Below are positions 16,554 through 25,306 of a stretch of 64,000 nucleotides of DNA, in pieces. A program made the position numbers and the translations under genes. Location of the stretch: NCBI GenBank assembly GCA_028292405.1, contig JAQGMJ010000062.1:1-64000 (forward strand). The letters are read 5' to 3'. Source of the stretch: Betaproteobacteria bacterium. Its GTDB lineage: Bacteria; Pseudomonadota; Gammaproteobacteria; Burkholderiales; JAEUOS01. The notes beneath the pieces are model-generated. The model was not told where the DNA came from. It saw only the letters and a list, made by a program, of their open reading frames with translations, and ran no database searches. Within the stretch, counting starts at the first letter, position 1, and each line of letters begins with the position of its first letter.

Positions 16554-16570
16554 TTCTCAATTATTGAGAA
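16554..16570. promoter_or_regulatory. 17-bp palindrome before a Bug gene
   Basis: TTCTCAA-TTA-TTGAGAA is a perfect 7-bp inverted repeat that ends 22 bp before the Bug start codon. An extra direct copy of the TTCTCAAT half lies at 16543-16550, 11 bp upstream. The symmetry and place suggest an operator for the divergent LysR protein or another repressor of the Bug-MmgE/PrpD genes. Confidence 0.45.
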
Positions 16571-16592
16571 ACCATAAACGAGGGGACATCGA

Positions 16593-17591
16593 ATGAAATT
16601 CCACCATGGCGCCAGGGCGTTGCTGGCCTGCGCCGCCACGCTTGGCCTTTGCGGCGCGGCCGGCGCGCAGGCGCAGGCGGGCTATCCGGTGCGGCCGATC
16701 AAATTCATCGTGCCTTACGCCGCCGGCAGCGCCGGCGACGTGCTCGGGCGCATCATCGCCAACCAACTGGGCGAGCAGCTTGGCAAGGGTATGGTGGTGG
16801 ACAACCGCGGCGGCGCCGGCGGCACCATCGGCACCGCCGAGGTGGCGCATGCGCAGCCGGACGGCTACACCCTCGGCCTGGGCTCGCAGGGCACGCTGAT
16901 CAACAACCAGGTGCTCTATGCCAAGCCGGGTTACGACTCGCTCAAGGATTACACCCACATCACCGAAGTGGCGGACGTGCAAAACGTGCTGGTGGTCGCG
17001 CCCGGCTCGAAGTACAACGCCGTCGGTGAACTGCTGGCCGACATCCGCGCCAAGCCGGCCGAAAGCTTCAAATATTCCTCCAGCGGCGTCGGCACCAGCC
17101 ACCACATGGCTGGTGCGGTGCTGGCGCAATTCCTCGACAAGCCGCTGCTGCACGTGCCCTACACCGGCGCGCCCCAGGGTTTGTCGGCGATCGTCGGCGG
17201 CGACGTCGATATGGGCTTGTACAACATCCCGGCAGCCATCGGCCTGTTGCGCGGCGCCAAGCTCAAGCCGCTCGCCGTCACCGGCCTGACGCGCTCGGCC
17301 CTGCTGCCGAACATTCCCACGCTCGACGAGAGCGGCCTCAAGGGCTACGAGGTCACACTGTGGTTCGGCGTGATGGCGCCGGCCGGCCTGCCGCCCGAGT
17401 TGCTGGGCCGACTGCACGCGGAGCTCAGCAAGGTGATGAGCAAGCCCGAGGTGCGCGCCCGCATGACGGAGCAGGGCTACACCGTCGCCCCGCTGCCGCT
17501 GCGCTCGCCGGCGGAATACACCAAACTGGTGTCGCGCGAACTCGACAAGTGGCCGCCGATCATCCGCAAGCTCGGCGCCGCCGCGAATTGA
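16593..17591 (+). CDS. Bug/TctC family periplasmic solute receptor
   Basis: The 332-residue receptor has a signal peptide (ALLACAATLGLCGAAGAQAQ, residues 9-28) and Bug signatures YPVRPIKFIVPYAAGSAGDV, VVDNRGGAGGTIGTAEVA, QPDGYTLGLGSQG, LHVPYTGAPQGLSAIVGG and LPNIPTLDESGLKGYEV. AGSAGD replaces the usual AGGxxD, as in the receptor at 55619. GAGGGGA seven bases before the ATG is a good ribosome-binding site. It is divergent from a LysR gene and followed after 19 bp by MmgE/PrpD, so the substrate captured here is probably processed by that enzyme. Confidence 0.93.
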   Translation: MKFHHGARALLACAATLGLCGAAGAQAQAGYPVRPIKFIVPYAAGSAGDVLGRIIANQLGEQLGKGMVVDNRGGAGGTIGTAEVAHAQPDGYTLGLGSQGTLINNQVLYAKPGYDSLKDYTHITEVADVQNVLVVAPGSKYNAVGELLADIRAKPAESFKYSSSGVGTSHHMAGAVLAQFLDKPLLHVPYTGAPQGLSAIVGGDVDMGLYNIPAAIGLLRGAKLKPLAVTGLTRSALLPNIPTLDESGLKGYEVTLWFGVMAPAGLPPELLGRLHAELSKVMSKPEVRARMTEQGYTVAPLPLRSPAEYTKLVSRELDKWPPIIRKLGAAAN

Positions 17592-17610
17592 GCGCGACGT
17601 GGCTGCATCA

Positions 17611-18981
17611 ATGACTTCGACCATGACCATCGCCCGCACCCTGGCGCAATTCGCCGTCTCCACCCGCGCCGACGCCATTCCCCCGCTGGCGCGCGAGCGT
17701 GCCGCCATCAGCCTGGCCAGCACCATCGCCAGCGCGGCGATGGGCTACGGCATTCCGACAGCGCGCATGGTGCGCGAGCTGGAGCTGGAAGACGGCGGGG
17801 CCGCGCGCGCCAGCGTTTGGTTCGACGGCCGCAAGCTGCCGCTGGTGCGCGCCGCGCGGGCCAATGCCATCGCCAGTGATGCGGCGGCCTCCGACGACAG
17901 CGACTTGCGCAGCATCGCCCACATCGGCACCATCGTCTCGGCCGTCGGCGTCGCCTTCGGTGAGCAGCTTGGCTGCTCCGGCCGCGAGGTGGCCGATGCG
18001 ATGGTGCTGGGCTATGAAGTGGCCGGGCGCATCGACGAGTCGCTCACGCCCGGGCGCATGCAGCGAGGCTTTCACGGCTCGGTATCCACCGTGTTCGGCG
18101 CTGCGGTGACGGCAGGGCGCCTGCTGCGCCTCGATGTCGAGCAGATGACCTACGCGCTGGCGCTGGCTGCCACTTCCATCGGCGGCATGGCCCTGGCAGC
18201 CGACACCAGTTGCGCGCGCGAATACCATGCCGCCATGTCGGCGCAGGCCGGCGTGCAGGCGGCATTGGCGGCGCAGCGCGGCTTCACCGCAGATTCGGAG
18301 ATTTTCGAGGCGCCGCGCGGTTTTCTCAAAGCGATGGGCGGGCAGGAGATCGAGGCGATCACCAAGGACTTCGGCTTGTCGTGGGACATCGTTACCGACA
18401 TGGCGGTGAAGCTGATGCCGGGCGCGCATCCGTTTCACGCTACCGCCGAGGCCGCCGCCGACGCCGCGCGCGCCGGCAACGTTAAGCCGGAAGAGATCGA
18501 AAGCGTGATGATCTCGGCGGCCGTGCAGTGGACCAATTTTCGCGGCGACCCGCACCCGCGCAACCTTACCGACGCGGCGCACAGCCTGCACTACTTTGTC
18601 GCCGCCTCGATTGTCGACCGCGGCTTCGGCTGGGACGCGATGAGCGACGCCAAGATGGCCGACCCTGTCATCGGCGCGCTGCAGGACAAGGTGCTGTTCG
18701 ACCCCAACCCGCCGCCGCTGCCGGACCGCTTCGTCCATCGCCACGGCGGCAGCGTCACCATCCGGCTGAAAAACGGCAGCGAGATCATCCGTACGTGCAC
18801 CGCGCCGCGCGGCTCCGGCCCACGCGGTATCGAGTGGGCCGACATCGAGGCCAAGTACCGGCACCTGGCGCCGCTGTGCGGCCTGCCAGCGGCAAAGGTC
18901 GAGACCAGCCTGCGCATGGTGCGGCAACTGGAAGAACTGCCTGATATGGCGAGCCTGACGCGAGTGCTGGTGGTGAACTGA
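17611..18981 (+). CDS. MmgE/PrpD family protein (2-methylcitrate dehydratase-like)
   Basis: This 456-residue protein belongs to the MmgE/PrpD fold, whose members include 2-methylcitrate dehydratase, cis-aconitate decarboxylase and enzymes of uncertain function. Family-like stretches are LASTIASAAMGYGI, NAIASDAAASDDSDLRSIAH (replacing the usual NG..AHxLDFDD), VLGYEVAGRIDESL and RGFHGSVSTVFGAAVTAGRL. KLMPGAHPFHATAEAAADAA and ALQDKVLFDPN belong to the C-terminal part. No signal is present. ATG 17611 is chosen over GTG 17599. The Bug receptor 19 bp upstream suggests a dicarboxylate or tricarboxylate substrate. Confidence 0.85.
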   Translation: MTSTMTIARTLAQFAVSTRADAIPPLARERAAISLASTIASAAMGYGIPTARMVRELELEDGGAARASVWFDGRKLPLVRAARANAIASDAAASDDSDLRSIAHIGTIVSAVGVAFGEQLGCSGREVADAMVLGYEVAGRIDESLTPGRMQRGFHGSVSTVFGAAVTAGRLLRLDVEQMTYALALAATSIGGMALAADTSCAREYHAAMSAQAGVQAALAAQRGFTADSEIFEAPRGFLKAMGGQEIEAITKDFGLSWDIVTDMAVKLMPGAHPFHATAEAAADAARAGNVKPEEIESVMISAAVQWTNFRGDPHPRNLTDAAHSLHYFVAASIVDRGFGWDAMSDAKMADPVIGALQDKVLFDPNPPPLPDRFVHRHGGSVTIRLKNGSEIIRTCTAPRGSGPRGIEWADIEAKYRHLAPLCGLPAAKVETSLRMVRQLEELPDMASLTRVLVVN

Positions 18982-19067
18982 TTTGTTTTATCCGGGTCGT
19001 GTGCGGCAACGCGCATCAGCCCGGCCAATAACTAAAGGAGCGGCTTGCCGCCCAAGGAGACAAAATC

Positions 19068-20036
19068 ATGTGGCGTTCGATAGCGGGCCTGGCTGCGGCC
19101 CTGTTGGTTTGCGCTGAGGCGATGGCGCAGGCTTATCCGTCCAAGCCGATCACGGTGATCGTCAGTGTCGCCCCCGGCGGCACGCTGGACGCGCTGGCGC
19201 GTCTTACGGGCGCGGGCATGACCACCATTCTCAAGCAGCCGGTGATTGTGGAAAACGTCGCCGGCGCCGGCGGCCTGGTGGGCTTTCAGCGCCTGACCAA
19301 GTCCGAGCCCGACGGTTACACGCTGATGTTTTCCAACCTGTCGATGCCGCTGATCCCGCTGCTTTATCCGAAGTCCGGCATAAACGCGGTGACTGATGCG
19401 GCGGCAGTGGGGCAGGTCGCTACTGTGCCGATGGTGCTGGGGGTGAGCAACAAGAGCGGCATAACTGATCTCGCCTCCATGCTCAAGCGCATGCGCGAGG
19501 GCAGCCTGAAGCCTGACATGGGTTCCGGCGGTCCCGGCACCACCGCGCACCTGGCCGAAGCGATCTTCCTGCAACTGGCCAAGGGCAAGGGCGAGCTGGT
19601 GCAATATCGCGGCTCCGGCCCCGCCATCACCGACCTGATGGCCGGCACCATCGACGCGGTGATCGACCAGACCGTGACCATGATGCCCCTGCACCAGGAC
19701 CGCCGCATCAAGGCCATCGCCGTTTCCTCGGCCAAGCGGCTGTCGCAAATGCCGGACGTGCCGACGTTTATTGAAGGCGGGCTGCCCGAGTTCGACTACG
19801 TGATCTGGAACGCCTACTTCGCGCCCAAGGGAACGCCCAAGGCGGTGATCGCGACGATTGCCGACGCGATCTCCAAGACACTCGACAGCGCCGACTACAA
19901 AACGCAGATGGACCGCATGGCCTCGCAGGCGCCGACCCCCGCCGAACGCGGCCCGGATGCGCTGGCGAATCTCGTGCAAAACGATTCCAAGCGCCTGGCC
20001 GCCATCGCGCAGTCTGCCGGGCTGCAAGCGCGCTGA
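19068..20036 (+). CDS. Bug/TctC family periplasmic solute receptor
   Basis: The 322-residue receptor has a short signal peptide (IAGLAAALLVCAEAMAQ, ending near residue 21). Its Bug segments are YPSKPITVIVSVAPGGTLDA, VIVENVAGAGGLVGFQRL, EPDGYTLMFSNL, VQYRGSGPAITDLMAGTID and MPDVPTFIEGGLPEFDYV. It departs from the others in using VQYRGSGPA instead of HVPYKG, so its ligand site may differ. GGAGACAAAATC before the ATG is a good ribosome-binding site. A 3-hydroxyisobutyrate dehydrogenase-like gene follows after 29 bp. Confidence 0.92.
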   Translation: MWRSIAGLAAALLVCAEAMAQAYPSKPITVIVSVAPGGTLDALARLTGAGMTTILKQPVIVENVAGAGGLVGFQRLTKSEPDGYTLMFSNLSMPLIPLLYPKSGINAVTDAAAVGQVATVPMVLGVSNKSGITDLASMLKRMREGSLKPDMGSGGPGTTAHLAEAIFLQLAKGKGELVQYRGSGPAITDLMAGTIDAVIDQTVTMMPLHQDRRIKAIAVSSAKRLSQMPDVPTFIEGGLPEFDYVIWNAYFAPKGTPKAVIATIADAISKTLDSADYKTQMDRMASQAPTPAERGPDALANLVQNDSKRLAAIAQSAGLQAR

Positions 20037-20065
20037 ACTTATTTTTCTAACCAAATGGAAACATC

Positions 20066-20968
20066 ATGAGTCAAGAAACCTACGGATTCATCGGTCTGGG
20101 CAACATGGGCGGGCCCATGTCCGGCCGCCTGCTGGCTGCCGGCTACAAGGTTGCGGTCTATGACCGCGACGAGGCCGCGCTGGCGCGCGTGGTGGGCAAG
20201 GGCGGCATCCGCTGCGCCAGCGCGCTGGAAGTAGCGAACACCGCGACCACCATCTTCCTGAGCCTGCCCGATGGGCCGATCGTGCAACATGTGGTCGCCG
20301 GCCCCGAGGGCGTGGCAGGCGGCAAGGCGGTCACGTGCGTGGTCGACCTCTCCACCATCGGCCCGCGCGCGGCCATCGCCGCTTTCAAGTCGCTGGCCGA
20401 GCGCAACATCGCCTATGTCGATTGCCCTGTAAGCGGCGGTGTCGGCGGCGCCGAGCGCGGCACGGTGGCAGTGATGGTGGCCTGCCCGCGCGAGCGCTAT
20501 GAGACGCTTTCGCCGGTGCTGAAAAACTTCGGCCCCCTGTTCTACATGGGCGTCGAGGCCGGCCTGGGCCAGACCATGAAGCTGGCGAACAACCTGCTCT
20601 CCGCCGCCGCCGTGGCCATCACCTCGGAGGCGATGGCGATGGGCGTGAAGGCGGGGCTGGACCCCGAGGTGATGCTCGACGTGATCAACGCCGGCTCCGG
20701 GCGCAACTCCGCCACCATGGAAAAATTTCCCAAGGCGGTGATCACCGGCACCTTCAACATCGGCTTCGCCGCCAAGCTGGCCTACAAGGACGTGCGCCTG
20801 TGCGTGGAGGAGTCCGAGTCGCTGGGCGTGCCGATGATGGTCGGCTCCGCAGTGCGCGAAATGCTGGTGGTGACCAACGCCGTCTATGGCAAGGACGCGG
20901 ACTACACCGACGTGGCGCGCTTGCTCGAAACCTGGGGCGGGGTGCCGATCCGCAAGCGCGTGAAGTAA
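20066..20968 (+). CDS. NAD(P)-dependent beta-hydroxyacid dehydrogenase (3-hydroxyisobutyrate dehydrogenase family)
   Basis: The 300-residue enzyme oxidises or reduces a beta-hydroxyacid, as in 3-hydroxyisobutyrate or tartronate semialdehyde metabolism. The Rossmann motif GFIGLGNMGGPMSGRL is at the N-terminus, the substrate-binding DCPVSGGVGGAERGT near residue 118, and the catalytic lysine in GQTMKLANNLLSAA near residue 171. FAAKLAYKDVRLCVEESESL matches the conserved C-terminal helix. Length is normal for the family. It is cytoplasmic and probably co-transcribed with the Bug receptor upstream, which suggests the imported hydroxyacid or its derivative is the substrate. Confidence 0.9.
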   Translation: MSQETYGFIGLGNMGGPMSGRLLAAGYKVAVYDRDEAALARVVGKGGIRCASALEVANTATTIFLSLPDGPIVQHVVAGPEGVAGGKAVTCVVDLSTIGPRAAIAAFKSLAERNIAYVDCPVSGGVGGAERGTVAVMVACPRERYETLSPVLKNFGPLFYMGVEAGLGQTMKLANNLLSAAAVAITSEAMAMGVKAGLDPEVMLDVINAGSGRNSATMEKFPKAVITGTFNIGFAAKLAYKDVRLCVEESESLGVPMMVGSAVREMLVVTNAVYGKDADYTDVARLLETWGGVPIRKRVK

Positions 20969-21000
20969 GACGCACGCACCAAACCGCCGGCCGCGTGAAG

Positions 21001-21843
21001 CTAAGCGGCCGGATGCGCCTCGCAGAACGCGCCCACCTTTTGCGCGCAGGCTTCCGGGCAGATCAGGTGGATCATGTGATACTCGGTGGGCAGGTGCTCC
21101 ACCGTTACGTTGGCGATCTTCTCACCGATCAGGCGTTCCTGCTCGGGGTCGGTGATCGGCCCGTTGGTGGGGAATAGCGCCAGGGTAGGGGCCTGGATTT
21201 TCGACAGGTACTGCTCGGCGCTGGCGCTGTTCACCAGTTCGGAATAGCGCACCAGTGTCTCGGGATTGCCCTTGCTGAACTCCGCGACATACCAATCGAT
21301 CAGCCCGGTGGCCTGGGGTGGAAAGCGCGTGTTGACGCTGGTGGCGCGTACCCATTTCTCGATGCCCATTTCACGCATCGCCGCCAGGCGCGACGAAGCG
21401 CCCATCGAGTAGCGCTTTTTCATCGCCTCGCTGATGTACACCGGCGTGGCGATCAGCGACAGCGTCGAGACAAGTTCCGGATGCTCGGCCGCCAGCACCA
21501 TGCCGAGGATACCGCCCATCGACTCGCCGCAAAAGTGCACCGGCGCGCCGCCGTTTAACTCCCTGATCAGCGCAGCAAGGTCGGCGACGCAGGTGGGAAT
21601 GTCGATCTGCTTCGCCGGGTCGGCGATCGGGCTGGAGGCGCCGACGCCGCGCGCGTCCGGGCGGATGATGCGAAAGCGACGCGCCAGTTCCGGAATCCAG
21701 GCGTACCAGAAGGCGGCGCTGCGGCCGTTGCCGTGCTGCAGGAAGAGGAGGGGGCGCTTGTCCCACGGGTCGGTAAAGTCATCGACGTGATAGGCGATGG
21801 AGGCGCCATCGGGGCGTTGCAGTTGCGGCACGGGTTGCAGCAT
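21001..21843 (-). CDS. Alpha/beta hydrolase (3-oxoadipate enol-lactonase-like)
   Basis: The 280-residue protein has the alpha/beta hydrolase core. LLFLQHGNGRSAAFWYAWIP carries the oxyanion HG, FRIIRPDARGVGASS follows strand 4, and VHFCGESMGGILGMVLAAEH contains the nucleophile serine. NGPITDPEQERLI near residue 230 holds the likely acid, and EYHMIHLICPE near residue 257 the histidine. Enol-lactonases and related hydrolases share this shape, but the reaction here is open. The ATG at 21841-21843 lies 2 bp after the stop of a Bug receptor gene, so the two are translated from one message. Confidence 0.88.
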   Translation of the reverse strand: MLQPVPQLQRPDGASIAYHVDDFTDPWDKRPLLFLQHGNGRSAAFWYAWIPELARRFRIIRPDARGVGASSPIADPAKQIDIPTCVADLAALIRELNGGAPVHFCGESMGGILGMVLAAEHPELVSTLSLIATPVYISEAMKKRYSMGASSRLAAMREMGIEKWVRATSVNTRFPPQATGLIDWYVAEFSKGNPETLVRYSELVNSASAEQYLSKIQAPTLALFPTNGPITDPEQERLIGEKIANVTVEHLPTEYHMIHLICPEACAQKVGAFCEAHPAA

Positions 21844-21845
21844 AT

Positions 21846-22820
21846 CTAGTCCAGCGTGACGTTGGCTTTTTTCGCGACCGCTGCCCATTTGGTCAGCTCG
21901 GCGCGAAAAAAGCGGTTGAACTCGGGGCCGCTGCTGCCGACCGGAATGGCGCCGTCGCCGCCGATGCGCGCCACCACGCCGGGAGAGGAAGCGCTTTTCG
22001 CTGCCGCCTCCGACAGCTTCGCCACCACCTCAGGCGGAGTGCCGGCGGTGACGAACATGCCATACCAGCCCAGCACTTCGAGGCCGGGATAGCCGGACTC
22101 GGCCAGCGTCGGCAGATCAGGCATGGCGGTGGAGCGCTTGGCGCTGGTGACGGCCAGCGCGCGCAATTGGCCACCCTTGATCAGCGTAATGCCGGCGAGA
22201 AAATTGTTCAGCATCGCCTGCACCTGGCCGCCGATCAGGTCGCCGTTGGCATTGGCCGCGCCCTTGTAGGGCACGTGGACCATCTGCATGCCGGTGGCGC
22301 CCTCGATCAGTTCCATGCCGAGGTGCGGGCCGCTGCCGTTGCCGGAGGAGGCGTAGCTCAGTTGTCCCGGTTTTGTCTTGGCGTAGGCGACGAACTCGCG
22401 AAAGGTTTTCGGCGGCAGGTTCGGCGGCGTGACGAATACATAGGGGTAGGTGGCGATCAGCGAGACCGGGATGAAATCCTTCAGGCTGTCGTAGGGCAGT
22501 TTCTTGTACACCGCCGGCGCGATCGATTGCGAGGCGATGGTGAGCAATACGGTATAGCCGTCCGGCGCCGCGCGCGCCACGGCTTCGGCGCCGATGATGC
22601 CGTTGGCCCCCGGGCGGTTGTCCACCACGACGGGCTGACCGAGCAGCTCGGCCATTTTCTGCCCGGCTTCGCGCGCCACCACGTCGGTGCCGCCGCCGGC
22701 GGAAAACGGCACCACCATGCGAATCGGACGGGAGGGAAAGGGCGCGTCGGCAGCGGCGCACAGGCCGGTCCCGCTGCACAGGCAAAAAGCGGCGGCGAGT
22801 TTTGAAATCAGGTGATGCAC
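21846..22820 (-). CDS. Bug/TctC family periplasmic solute receptor (GTG start)
   Basis: The 324-residue receptor has a signal peptide (MHHLISKLAAAFCLCSGTGL, cleaved near CAAAD) and FPSRPIRMVVPFSAGGGTDV, VVVDNRPGANGIIGAEAVA, APDGYTVLLTI, MVHVPYKGAANANGDLIGG and MPDLPTLAESGYPGLEV. The GTG at 22818-22820 is chosen because AAGGAG lies five bases before it; an in-frame TTG 15 bp further up has no such site and actually overlaps that sequence. The alpha/beta hydrolase gene follows after 2 bp. Confidence 0.92.
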   Translation of the reverse strand: MHHLISKLAAAFCLCSGTGLCAAADAPFPSRPIRMVVPFSAGGGTDVVAREAGQKMAELLGQPVVVDNRPGANGIIGAEAVARAAPDGYTVLLTIASQSIAPAVYKKLPYDSLKDFIPVSLIATYPYVFVTPPNLPPKTFREFVAYAKTKPGQLSYASSGNGSGPHLGMELIEGATGMQMVHVPYKGAANANGDLIGGQVQAMLNNFLAGITLIKGGQLRALAVTSAKRSTAMPDLPTLAESGYPGLEVLGWYGMFVTAGTPPEVVAKLSEAAAKSASSPGVVARIGGDGAIPVGSSGPEFNRFFRAELTKWAAVAKKANVTLD

Positions 22821-22926
22821 GTAAGCTCCTTGCAAGGGCGCCGATTATCGCACGCTGTCCTCTAGAGGTGCTTGCATCGGCCGGATTCTCCTGGGGAACC
22901 ATCTTCCCGGAAGCCCGGCCGTTTCC

Positions 22927-25131
22927 TTATTTGCCGCCGTCTTCGGTCAGCTCTTTCGCCAGGCCCTTGAACACCTGCGCGGTCTCGCCGCGCGCGTACA
23001 GCGCGAACAGCAGCACCGAACGCCCGGTGACCTGGTAAACGTCGCCGGAGGAAAACGCCTGCAGCTCGGTGCGCACCGGCGCGTTGGTGTCAATCAGGCA
23101 ACTCCACTGATCGTTGCCGGGAATCTCCGGCAACTGGAACTCGACCATGTCGTGGTGCGCGTTGAGCACCAGCAGCAGGGTGGCATCCGAAGCGGGACGG
23201 CGGATGCCGGTGGCGCGGGCGCGGCCGTCGATCAGCAGGCCGAAACAGCGCATCGAGCCGTCGGCCCATTGTTCTTCGTTAAGGTCGACCCCGGCGGGGC
23301 TGAGCCAGCGCACCTCGGTCACCTGCAACTCTTCGTCGTAGGCGCCGGTGAGAAAGCGGCCGCGCCGCAGTACCGGCAGGGCGTGGCGCAGGGTGGTCAG
23401 CTTGCGCGTGAAGTCGGCCAGGGCGCGGCCCTCGTCGTTCAATTCCCAGTCGACCCAGCTGATTTCGTTGTCCTGGCAATAGGCGTTGTTGTTGCCGTGT
23501 TGCGTACGGCCGAATTCGTCGCCGGCGACGAGCATCGGCGTGCCTTGCGAGAAAAGCAGCGTGGCCAGCATGTTGCGTTTCTGGCGCTCGCGCAGGGCGC
23601 GGATCTCCGGGTCGTCGGTCGGTCCTTCGGCGCCGCAGTTCCAGGAGCGGTTATCCGATGACCCGTCGCGGTTGCCTTCGCCGTTGGCGTCGTTGTGTTT
23701 GTCGTTGTACGAGACCAGGTCGTTGAGCGTAAAGCCGTCGTGCGCGGTGAGGAAGTTGACGCTGGCCCACGGGCGGCGTCCGCCGTGATTGAACTTGTCG
23801 CCGGAGCCGGTCAGGCGGGTGGCAAGGTCGGGCGCGGTGTTGTCGCCGCCCTTCCAGAACTCGCGCACGGTGTCGCGGTATTTGTCGTGCCACTCGGCCC
23901 AGCCGGGCGGAAAGCCGCCCACCTGGTAGCCGCCGGGGCCGCAGTCCCAAGGCTCGGCGATCATTTTCACGCTCGCCAGGATCGGGTCTTGCCGGCATAC
24001 CTTGAGAAAGCCGCTGCCGTAGTCGAAGCCTTCCGGCTCGCGACCGAGGATGGTGGCAAGGTCGAAGCGAAAGCCGTCGACATTCATCTCGGTGACCCAG
24101 TAGCGCAGGCTGTCGGTGACCATCTGCAGCGCACGCGGGTGCGACAGGTTGAGCGTGTTGCCGGTGCCGGTGTCGTTGATGTAGTAGCGCTGCTGGTCCG
24201 GCAACAGGCGGTAGTAGGAGGCGTTGTCGATGCCGCGGAACGACAGCGTCGGGCCGCGCTCGCTGCCCTCGGCGGTGTGGTTGTAGACCACATCGAGGAT
24301 CACTTCGAGGCCGGCTTGGTGAAAGCGGTCGATCATCTGTTTGAGCTCGTCGAGCGCACCGGGGCCCCGGGCGAAGAATCGCGAGTCCGGCGAGAAAAAG
24401 CCGATGGTGTTGTAGCCCCAGTAGTTGGTCAGGCCTTGTTCCAGCAGGTGGCTGTCGTTGACGAAGGCGTGGATCGGCAGCAGTTCCACCGAGGTCACGC
24501 CGAGACCTTTGATGTAATCGATCACCGCCTGCTGGCCCAGGCCCTCGAAGGTGCCGCGTAAATGCTCGGGCACGCCGGGATGGCGCTTGGTGAAGCCGCG
24601 CACATGGGTCTCGTAGAAAATGGTGCTTTCCCACGGCACCCGCTGGCCCTTGGTGTGCTCCCACTTGAAGGTCTGGTCGACCACCTGGCACTTCGGCATG
24701 AAGGGCGCGCTGTCGCGCTCGTCGAAACTCAGGTCGTCGCCCTCGGCGCCGATGGTGTAGCCGAACAGCGCGTGGTCCCACTTCAGTTCGCCGACGTAGG
24801 CCTTGGCATAAGGGTCGAGCAGCAATTTGTTGTGGTTGAAGCGGTGGCCGTTTTCCGGTTCGTACGGGCCGTGCACGCGGTAGCCGTACACCGCGCCCGC
24901 CTTCAGGCCTTCGATGTGGACATGCCACACTTCGTCGGTGTATTCGGGCAATTCTATGCGGTCGATTTCCTTCTCGCCGCTTGCATCGAACAGACAGAGC
25001 TCCACTTTTGTGGCATTGGCGGAGAACAACGCGAAGTTGATCCCGGTTTCATCAGGCGTGGCGCCGCGGGGAAAAGGACTGCCTTCGCTGATGCGTTTGT
25101 CGTCTGCCAAAATTCTGAGACCTTTCAACAA
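22927..25131 (-). CDS. glgX: Glycogen debranching enzyme GlgX
   Basis: This 734-residue isoamylase-type enzyme hydrolyses alpha-1,6 branches of glycogen or maltodextrin. Domains in order are an N-terminal CBM48 (about 10-130: GINFALFSANATKVELCLFD), a GH13 barrel (about 150-580) and a C-terminal beta domain. GH13 motifs are VILDVVYNHTAEG, GFRFDLATILGRE (catalytic Asp), MIAEPWDCGPGGYQ (catalytic Glu) and NFLTAHDGFTLNDLVSYNDK (transition-state Asp), all intact. The start is uncertain: TTG at 25131 is the longest, while TTG at 25110 has AAAGG at good spacing. No other glycogen gene is nearby. Confidence 0.93.
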   Translation of the reverse strand: MLKGLRILADDKRISEGSPFPRGATPDETGINFALFSANATKVELCLFDASGEKEIDRIELPEYTDEVWHVHIEGLKAGAVYGYRVHGPYEPENGHRFNHNKLLLDPYAKAYVGELKWDHALFGYTIGAEGDDLSFDERDSAPFMPKCQVVDQTFKWEHTKGQRVPWESTIFYETHVRGFTKRHPGVPEHLRGTFEGLGQQAVIDYIKGLGVTSVELLPIHAFVNDSHLLEQGLTNYWGYNTIGFFSPDSRFFARGPGALDELKQMIDRFHQAGLEVILDVVYNHTAEGSERGPTLSFRGIDNASYYRLLPDQQRYYINDTGTGNTLNLSHPRALQMVTDSLRYWVTEMNVDGFRFDLATILGREPEGFDYGSGFLKVCRQDPILASVKMIAEPWDCGPGGYQVGGFPPGWAEWHDKYRDTVREFWKGGDNTAPDLATRLTGSGDKFNHGGRRPWASVNFLTAHDGFTLNDLVSYNDKHNDANGEGNRDGSSDNRSWNCGAEGPTDDPEIRALRERQKRNMLATLLFSQGTPMLVAGDEFGRTQHGNNNAYCQDNEISWVDWELNDEGRALADFTRKLTTLRHALPVLRRGRFLTGAYDEELQVTEVRWLSPAGVDLNEEQWADGSMRCFGLLIDGRARATGIRRPASDATLLLVLNAHHDMVEFQLPEIPGNDQWSCLIDTNAPVRTELQAFSSGDVYQVTGRSVLLFALYARGETAQVFKGLAKELTEDGGK

Positions 25132-25306
25132 TGGTTTTATGGGAAGCGGCAGGCGTGGCCCGTTGCGCTGGCATAGCGTAGCCAGAGCAAGTCAATACGC
25201 CTGTCGGCAACTTCCCACGGGGCTGTAGGTGCCGGCCTACGCCATAGTGACGATACCGCTGGGCCTGTGTGCTGGTGGCGACCGGAATCGCCGCGTCGGC
25301 ACAGGC

